From: JAWLCA01 sp050485905 | GTDB lineage: Bacteria; Pseudomonadota; Alphaproteobacteria; Rhodobacterales; Rhodobacteraceae | Direction: 5' to 3' | DNA: 10,531 nucleotides | Assembly (NCBI GenBank): GCA_050485905.1 | Contig: JBJHCH010000123.1 | Coordinates: 1 to 10,531, forward strand | Part shown: piece by piece, positions 5,924 to 10,531 of the stretch | How positions within the stretch are numbered: position 1 is the stretch's first letter | Layout: every line of letters begins with the position of its first letter | Position numbers and translations under genes: made by a program | Notes under the pieces: generated by a model | Database searches by the model: none | Told to the model about the DNA's origin: nothing | Seen by the model: the letters and a program-made list of their open reading frames with translations, nothing else

Positions 5924-7051
5924 TCATCCGATCAGCGAATCCGATCCGCCGTAGCTTTCGTCGTAATGCCGCTTCAGCCGCTGCAGCGCGATGCGCAGCA
6001 CGATCTTGCCCGACCGCGCCGCCCAGCCCATCCGCCGCTCGGCCGTCTCCAGCCCTTCCAGATAGCAGCAGCACCGCAGCACCATGTCACCCAGCCCGGG
6101 ACCCAGATCCCGCAGCGCCGCCGCCACACGCTCGCGCGCGCCACGCGGCCCCTCGGCCGGGCCGCCGCCCGCCGCGCCGAATGCGCCGCGGTCGCCTGCC
6201 GTCAGGAACCTGTCCCAGTTCTGCGCGACGCGTGTGCCCATCTGCGCCAGTTCGAAATCCTCGCGCAAACGTTCGGCCGCGGCGATCAGATCAGGGGACA
6301 GGAAGGGCTTGCCGTCCTTGTCGCGGCGACGGCCGAGCGCGGCAACCGGGCTCTCGGCCATGTTGTAGCGCACCCGACGAGACCCGCCATCCTCCTCATC
6401 CTCGACGTCGCGCTCACCCCAGATGCGGTGCTGCTCGGCGAAGGGTGTCGCCGCTTCAGCAAAGCCAGCGCGCGCGTGCTCCTCGGCCGCCAGCAGCCGC
6501 TTCAGCGCGGCACGGCCAGTTGCGGTGATCTCATAGGTGGCGACCCGGCCGTTGGCGCGGCAGGCGATCCATTCCTTCAGCGCAAATGCCTGAGCGACGG
6601 CGCGTTCCACCACAGCGATGCGCGCGGGTTTGCCGCCCGGCAGATCACGCAGCACGACGGCACGCTCCATTTCGGGCGCGATGGCCAACAGCGCACCGGG
6701 CTCACACAGGCGGCGGAGGATCCGCCGTCCCTCGCGGTCGATCGTCGCCTCGTCAGAGATTATCGGGTCAGGACGCAGGGCAGCAGTCATCTTTATCTTG
6801 TCCTTCCTGGCATTGATCTTTCCATCTCGGGCAGTGGTTCCGGCAAGCCGCAGCAGCGCCTCATCCACCAACGGGTCATCACGGCGACTCTCGAACCGGC
6901 GCACCTGCCGCAGCACGGTCGAGGCGTGACACCCCTCGGACCGTGCCAGTTCGCGGAGGGACATCCCGCCTTCCACGTGCGACAGATAGAGTCGGACGGA
7001 ATCCGGCAACCATGCCGGCAAAGCGCAGCCGTCCTTGTCCGTCGTCGACAT
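5924..7051 (-). CDS. DUF6456-type helix-turn-helix protein, probable DNA-binding regulator of unknown function
   Basis: The 375-aa product appears to have three parts. An N-terminal helix-turn-helix of recombinase/homeodomain-like look covers about residues 28-54 (SLRELARSEGCHASTVLRQV). A middle region at about 104-190 looks like a winged helix (EGRRILRRL..., then VATYEITATGRAALKRLL). A C-terminal domain at about 233-370 (ESPVAALGRRRD, QNWDRFLT, AARSGKIVLRIALQRLKRHY) I recognise as DUF6456, a family restricted largely to Alphaproteobacteria. An acidic/Gly linker (215-224) precedes it. I chose the ATG at 7049-7051: the product then starts just before the conserved LPAWLPDSVRLYL, and GGGGGCGAAGGG precedes it. 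The TTG at 7090 would add 13 residues with no Shine-Dalgarno. Three adjacent cysteines (C327-C329) are unusual. The gene is divergent from the DUF6477 gene. Targets unknown. Confidence 0.82.
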   Translation of the reverse strand: MSTTDKDGCALPAWLPDSVRLYLSHVEGGMSLRELARSEGCHASTVLRQVRRFESRRDDPLVDEALLRLAGTTARDGKINARKDKIKMTAALRPDPIISDEATIDREGRRILRRLCEPGALLAIAPEMERAVVLRDLPGGKPARIAVVERAVAQAFALKEWIACRANGRVATYEITATGRAALKRLLAAEEHARAGFAEAATPFAEQHRIWGERDVEDEEDGGSRRVRYNMAESPVAALGRRRDKDGKPFLSPDLIAAAERLREDFELAQMGTRVAQNWDRFLTAGDRGAFGAAGGGPAEGPRGARERVAAALRDLGPGLGDMVLRCCCYLEGLETAERRMGWAARSGKIVLRIALQRLKRHYDESYGGSDSLIG

Positions 7052-7131
7052 CCCTTCGCCCCCGGTTCGCGCCGACGTTTCCGCCGGCAACGGATACAGG
7101 ATCCGTTAAGGTTAACGTGGCTTAGCAATGG

Positions 7132-7160
7132 TTACATTCCGGTTAATATTCGCCGATAAT
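7132..7160 (+). promoter_or_regulatory. CtrA-like motif next to a candidate -10 box, upstream of the DUF6477 gene
   Basis: TTAC (7132-7135), 7 nt, then TTAA (7143-7146) matches the direct-repeat CtrA consensus TTAA-N7-TTAA at 7 of 8 positions. Eight nt further on, GATAAT (7155-7160) is a good -10 match, so the motif would lie over the -35 region as in known CtrA-activated Caulobacter promoters. Two more TTAA words occur at 7106 and 7112. The transcript leader would be about 110 nt. AT-rich stretches give such matches by chance, so this is tentative. Confidence 0.3.
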
Positions 7161-7206
7161 GCCCATCATTGTTTCCAATGGCTAAACTATCTTGAAGGCG
7201 GCGTGC

Positions 7207-7226
7207 GCCGATTCAGGCAGGTCGGC
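7207..7226. other. Small inverted repeat in the DUF6477 leader
   Basis: GCCGA (7207-7211) and TCGGC (7222-7226) pair around a 10-nt loop. Flanking GTG (7203-7205) and CAC (7227-7231 region) could extend the stem through a bulge. One GATTC (GANTC methylation-type word) lies at 7210-7214 and a GAGTC at 7243-7247. Role unknown. Confidence 0.25.
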
Positions 7227-7278
7227 AACACCCGCATAGGTTGAGTCATTCTAGGCGCTCAGACAAGGAGCTGCCACA

Positions 7279-7635
7279 ATGATGAACCTTCGCAATATCG
7301 ATCTTTCAGAAACCGACTACTGGGTCCAGGTTGCCGCGCTGCGCCGACCCCAACTGCTGATCCGGGCGGCGCGACACGGGTTGGCGGACTACCGGCGAGA
7401 GCGTGACCTGCGCCGGGTGCTGGGAACTGCCGCGCCCCCTGCACCGCGACGCGCCCTGCCGCTGCTGCTGGCCGAGGAAGAGCGGATCAACGAACTGCGC
7501 CGCACGGATGATGCGGGTTACGATGCGCATCGTCACATCCTGACGCTGGTGGCCCTTCTGGGGGAATTGCAGGAGATGCCACGCCCGGTTCCGCATCTAT
7601 TCGTGGTGGCCGATGCAGTCACCACGACCAGATGA
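7279..7635 (+). CDS. DUF6477-family small protein of unknown function
   Basis: The 118-aa soluble protein has no signal peptide or membrane segment. The core at residues 21-48 (LRRPQLLIRAARHGLADYRR, then ERDLRRVLG) is the signature I recognise from the DUF6477 family of Rhodobacteraceae. A Pro/Ala linker (51-60) is followed by a helical segment at about 61-101, with acidic EEERINEL and HILTLVALLGEL. Many Arg residues make the N-terminal half basic, so nucleic-acid or protein contact is possible but unproven. The start is supported by AAGGAG (7265-7270) 8 nt upstream; the adjacent ATG at 7282 is less well spaced. The gene is divergent from the DUF6456 gene, and I recall the two families as frequent neighbours, which suggests a linked role. 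It is convergent with mttB, 34 bp away. Confidence 0.8.
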   Translation: MMNLRNIDLSETDYWVQVAALRRPQLLIRAARHGLADYRRERDLRRVLGTAAPPAPRRALPLLLAEEERINELRRTDDAGYDAHRHILTLVALLGELQEMPRPVPHLFVVADAVTTTR

Positions 7636-7651
7636 TGTGGCCGAGCCTGAA

Positions 7652-7673
7652 GTGGCGCGTGGGGGCGCGTCAC
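7652..7673. terminator. Weak hairpin in the DUF6477/mttB convergent gap
   Basis: GTGGCGCG (7652-7659) and CGCGTCAC (7666-7673) can form an 8-bp stem with one G-T pair and a TGGGGG loop. It overlaps the mttB stop codon and has no T tract on either strand. It may help end the convergent transcripts but is not a textbook terminator. Confidence 0.3.
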
Positions 7674-9217
7674 ATGAAGGCGTCAGGCATTTCGCCCTTG
7701 CGGCGATCAACGAACGCCTGCAGCGCCTCGGCGATGCCCGGGTCGATGGCGGGCGGCTGATAGTCGCCCAGCATCTTCGTCACGCGGGCCCGTGCCAGTG
7801 CCACGGTGTCCCGCGCGCCCTCTTCCTCCCAGGTCTCGAAGGGCTTGTAGTCGAGCATCTCGCTCCGCCAGAAGGCGGTCTTGAAATTGGCCTGGGTGTG
7901 GGCGCAGCCGAGGTAGTGCCCCCCCGGCCCAACCTCGCGAATCGCATCCATCGCCTGGCCGTTTTCGGTCAGATCGATTCCCCGCGCCAGCCCGTGAAGC
8001 GCGCCAAGCTGGTCGGCATCCATGACGAATTTCTCGAAGCTGGAGACCAGCCCACCCTCCAGCCAGCCGCAGGCATGGAGCATGAAGTTAACGCCGGCCA
8101 GCAGCGCCATGTTAAGACTGTTGGCTGATTCGTAAGCCGCCTGGGCGTCCGGCAGCTTCGACCCGCAGAAGGCCCCGCCGGATCGATAGGGCAACCCCAG
8201 ACGCCGCGCCAGTTGCCCCGCGCCATAGGTGATCAGCGCGGCCTCGGGCGTGCCAAAGGTCGGCGCGCCGGAATTCATGTCGATCGAGGTGACGAAAGCG
8301 CCGAAGATCACCGGCGCGCCTGGCCGGATCAACTGGCTGTAGGCGACGCCCGCCAGCACCTCGGCCAGAACCTGAGTCAGCGTTCCCGCAACCGTCACCG
8401 GCGCCATTGCCCCGCCGACGATGAACGGGCTGATGATGCTCGCCTGCCCGGCTGCCGCATAGACCTCCAGCGCGCCCATCATCACCGCGTCGAAGGTAAG
8501 CGGCGAGTTGATGTTGATGAGCGAGGTCATCACGCAGTTCTGGTCCACGAACTCGGCGCCGAACAGCACCTTCGCCATCTCCACCGAATCGGCGGCGCGG
8601 CTGGGTTCGGTGACCGACCCCATGAAGGGCTTGTCCGACAGCGTCATATGCGCCAGCAGCATGTCCAGATGGCGCTTGTTTACCGGCAGGTCCGTCGGCT
8701 CGCAAACCGTGCCGCCGGAATGGTGAAGCCATTTCGACATGTAGCCGAGCTTCACGAAGTCCCGGAAATCCTCGATCGTCGCATAGCGGCGCCCGCCCAC
8801 GGCATCGCGCACGAAGGGCGGGCCGTAAACGGGGGCTAGAACGAGGTTGCGCCCGCCGATTTCGACATTCCGGGCCGGGTTCCGCGCATGCTGGGAGAAT
8901 GTGCCGGGCGCGGTGGCGCAAAGCTGCCGCGCCAGCCCGCGCGGGATTCTCACGCGTTCACCATCGACCGAGGCGCCGGCTGCGCGCCAGCGGTCCAGCG
9001 CGCCCGGATTCTCGGGGAAATTTACGCCAATCTCTTCCAGAACCGTCTCGGCGTTGGCCTCGATGATCTCGAGCGCCTCGGCGTTCAGAACCTCCAGATT
9101 GGGCACGTTGCGCTCGATGAACCGCGCCGTCTCGAAGCTGACGGCCGAACGTTCCGCCCGCCGCGCCGCGCCACCGCCGCCACGCGCGCGCCGTCCTGCA
9201 AGTGCCGCGTCGCTCAT
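7670..9217 (-). CDS. MttB-family methyltransferase (trimethylamine/quaternary amine:corrinoid methyltransferase-like, no pyrrolysine codon)
   Basis: The 515-aa product aligns by eye over its whole length with the bacterial MttB superfamily. These TIM-barrel enzymes move a methyl group from a methylated amine (trimethylamine in archaeal MttB, glycine betaine in MtgB) to a corrinoid protein. Recognisable stretches are ILE/EIGVNFPEN near 60-70, the Gly-rich barrel segments at 195-330, SGGAFCGSKLPDAQAAYES at 347-364, and a C-terminal GPGGHYLG...ARARVTKMLGDY at 430-486. The frame contains no in-frame amber codon, unlike pyrrolysine-containing archaeal MttB. GGAGGG (9224-9229) 6 nt before the ATG at 9215-9217 sets the start; the frame extends to 9301 without support. 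No corrinoid protein, activase or methyl-THF enzyme is adjacent, so the substrate and partner are unknown. Annotated as trimethylamine methyltransferase only by family. Confidence 0.88.
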   Translation of the reverse strand: MSDAALAGRRARGGGGAARRAERSAVSFETARFIERNVPNLEVLNAEALEIIEANAETVLEEIGVNFPENPGALDRWRAAGASVDGERVRIPRGLARQLCATAPGTFSQHARNPARNVEIGGRNLVLAPVYGPPFVRDAVGGRRYATIEDFRDFVKLGYMSKWLHHSGGTVCEPTDLPVNKRHLDMLLAHMTLSDKPFMGSVTEPSRAADSVEMAKVLFGAEFVDQNCVMTSLININSPLTFDAVMMGALEVYAAAGQASIISPFIVGGAMAPVTVAGTLTQVLAEVLAGVAYSQLIRPGAPVIFGAFVTSIDMNSGAPTFGTPEAALITYGAGQLARRLGLPYRSGGAFCGSKLPDAQAAYESANSLNMALLAGVNFMLHACGWLEGGLVSSFEKFVMDADQLGALHGLARGIDLTENGQAMDAIREVGPGGHYLGCAHTQANFKTAFWRSEMLDYKPFETWEEEGARDTVALARARVTKMLGDYQPPAIDPGIAEALQAFVDRRKGEMPDAFM

Positions 9218-9223
9218 ACCATG

Positions 9224-9229
9224 CCCTCC
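9224..9229 (-). promoter_or_regulatory. Ribosome binding site that fixes the mttB-like gene start
   Basis: GGAGGG on the minus strand is 6 nt before ATGAGC. An out-of-frame ATG-GTA-TGA lies between it and the start, overlapping the start codon. That ATG is only 1-2 nt from the site and is probably not used. Confidence 0.7.
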
Positions 9230-9351
9230 GACCGCAAATCTGGCAGCTTGATACCTGCACACGCTGCTGCCGCATGAAAGGATTGCGTCGCCTCGCGGCA
9301 CAAACCGACATCACGCTTGCGCCCATGCCGCCACCGCCCTAAGCCACCGCC

Positions 9352-10531
9352 ATGACCCATCAGCGCCTTCTGATCATCGATTTCGGCAGCCAGGTGACGC
9401 AGTTGATCGCCCGCCGCCTGCGCGAGTTGAATGTCTACTGTGAGATCCACCCCTATCAGCGGGTGGACGACGCCTTTCTGGCCGAGTTTGCGCCACGCGC
9501 CGTGATCCTTTCGGGCGGGCCGGATTCAGTTACCCGCCCCGGCAGCCCCCGCGCACCGGAAAGCCTCTGGTCGCTCGGCGTGCCGGTTCTGGGAATCTGC
9601 TACGGCCAGCAGACGATGATGCAGCAGCTTGGCGGCCGGGTCGAAAGTGGTCACGGCACCGCAGAGTTCGGCCGCGCCTGGGTCACGCCGGGCGATGACC
9701 GCCTGCCCCTGCTGGACGGCTGGTTCGACCCTGAACGGAATGGCGGCCGCGAACAGGTCTGGATGAGCCACGGCGACCACGTCGCCGCCATCGCCCCCGG
9801 CTTCCGTGTCTTCGGCACATCCTCTGGCGCGCCCTTTGCCATCACCGCCGACCCCGACCGGCGCTTCTATGCCGTCCAGTTCCACCCCGAGGTGCACCAC
9901 ACCCCCAACGGCGCCAGGCTCTACGCAAACTTCGTGCGAGAGGCGGGCTTCACCGGCGACTGGACGATGGGCGCCTACCGGGATGAGGCCATCGCGAAGA
10001 TCCGCGAACAGGTGGGCGAGGCCCGCGTGATCTGCGGCCTGTCGGGTGGCGTGGATTCCTCTGTTGCCGCCGTCCTGATTCACGAAGCTATCGGCGACCA
10101 GCTCACCTGCGTCTTCGTCGATCACGGCCTGCTACGTCTGGGCGAGGCGGAACAGGTCGTCGGCATGTTCCGCGATCACTACAACATCCCCCTGATCCAC
10201 GCCGACGAGGCCGATCTTTTCATTGACGCCCTCGACGGCGTTTCGGACCCGGAGGTGAAGCGCAAGACCATCGGCCGGCTGTTCATCGAGGTTTTCGAGA
10301 AACACGCGAAATCCGTGGGCGGGGCGGAGTTCCTGGCCCAGGGCACGCTCTACCCCGACGTGATCGAAAGCGTCAGCTTCTCGGGCGGGCCGTCGGTCAC
10401 GATCAAGTCGCACCACAATGTCGGCGGTCTGCCGGAAAAGATGGGCATGAAGCTGGTCGAGCCCCTGCGCGAACTGTTCAAGGACGAAGTGCGCGCGCTT
10501 GGTCGAGAACTGGGCCTGCCCGACAGCTTCA
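9352..10531 (+). CDS. guaA: GMP synthase (glutamine-hydrolysing), 3' end outside window
   Basis: GuaA converts XMP to GMP with ATP and glutamine, the last step of guanine nucleotide synthesis. The frame is open from the ATG at 9352 to the window edge: 393 residues of a protein that is usually about 520. The class I glutamine amidotransferase domain (about 1-200) shows LSGGPDSV at 53-60, nucleophile C83 in GICYGQQ, and H178/E180 in QFHPEVHHT. The ATP-pyrophosphatase domain begins at about 205 with the P-loop SGGVDSS at 231-237, then FVDHGLLR and GTLYPDVIES at 331-340. The missing part is the C-terminal dimerisation domain. A small insertion-like stretch (DGWFDPERNGGREQ, 122-135) lies between amidotransferase strands. 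No clear Shine-Dalgarno precedes the ATG. It is divergent from the mttB-like gene across 134 bp in which I found no convincing promoter. Confidence 0.97.
   Translation, partial: MTHQRLLIIDFGSQVTQLIARRLRELNVYCEIHPYQRVDDAFLAEFAPRAVILSGGPDSVTRPGSPRAPESLWSLGVPVLGICYGQQTMMQQLGGRVESGHGTAEFGRAWVTPGDDRLPLLDGWFDPERNGGREQVWMSHGDHVAAIAPGFRVFGTSSGAPFAITADPDRRFYAVQFHPEVHHTPNGARLYANFVREAGFTGDWTMGAYRDEAIAKIREQVGEARVICGLSGGVDSSVAAVLIHEAIGDQLTCVFVDHGLLRLGEAEQVVGMFRDHYNIPLIHADEADLFIDALDGVSDPEVKRKTIGRLFIEVFEKHAKSVGGAEFLAQGTLYPDVIESVSFSGGPSVTIKSHHNVGGLPEKMGMKLVEPLRELFKDEVRALGRELGLPDSF

Noticed and set aside
3600..7159. Other long shadow frames (3600-4688 minus, 4851-5954 plus, 5660-7159 plus)
   Set aside because: They lie antisense to glyA, lipA and the DUF6456 gene, cross terminators and intergenic regions, and have low-complexity composition.
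7670..9217. Pyrrolysine-dependent MttB
   Set aside because: The frame is open from start to stop with no in-frame TAG to read through, and no Pyl genes are in the window.
9218..9301. Extended N-terminus for the mttB-like gene up to 9301
   Set aside because: There is no Shine-Dalgarno at the far start, and the 28 extra residues look non-coding; GGAGGG precedes the ATG at 9217.
9218..9351. Sigma-70 promoter for guaA starting at TTGATA (9248)
   Set aside because: No acceptable -10 sequence lies 16-18 nt downstream, so the match to -35 alone was not enough to annotate.

Overview
The window is about 10.5 kb of GC-rich (by eye about two thirds G+C) chromosomal DNA. It most likely comes from an alphaproteobacterium of the Rhodobacteraceae (Rhodobacter/Paracoccus-like). 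This rests on codon use and on family content: a DUF6456-type helix-turn-helix protein divergent from a DUF6477-type protein, a bacterial MttB-like methyltransferase, and the sequence flavour of NadK, LipA and GuaA. I see no transposase, integrase, phage gene, CRISPR array, tRNA or rRNA. The content looks like ordinary chromosome core plus lineage-specific genes, and base composition is even throughout.

Layout from left to right. (1) Bases 1-2335 (+): the 3' part of a hybrid histidine kinase (end of the ATPase domain, receiver, HPt), overlapping by 4 bp a complete sigma-54-dependent response regulator. Together they look like a phosphorelay of the LuxQ/LuxU-LuxO kind. (2) 2344-3111 (-): NAD kinase, tail to tail with the regulator with only 8 bp between. 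(3) 3285-4580 (+): glyA, divergent from nadK, followed by a clear hairpin terminator. (4) 4581-4790: a gene-free convergent gap with the terminator, a palindromic GNRA-loop repeat, an AT-rich patch and a perfect 20-bp palindrome. (5) 4791-5747 (-): lipoyl synthase lipA. (6) 5924-7051 (-): the DUF6456 putative DNA-binding protein, ending at a strong hairpin terminator (5863-5891). (7) 7052-7278: a divergent intergenic region, locally AT-rich, with TTAA-type motifs that resemble CtrA sites. (8) 7279-7635 (+): a small DUF6477-family protein. (9) 7670-9217 (-): an MttB-family (trimethylamine/glycine betaine:corrinoid) methyltransferase without an adjacent corrinoid protein. (10) 9352-end (+): guaA (GMP synthase), cut by the right edge.

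The genes do not form one pathway. Housekeeping functions (NADP synthesis, one-carbon metabolism, lipoate, GMP) are interspersed with a regulatory phosphorelay and the DUF6456/DUF6477 pair. The least understood part is the DUF6456/DUF6477 divergent locus and its intergenic region. The most testable oddities are the non-canonical HPt motif in the kinase and the GNRA-loop palindromes on both sides of glyA. I did not find convincing evidence of a wholly new multi-gene system.
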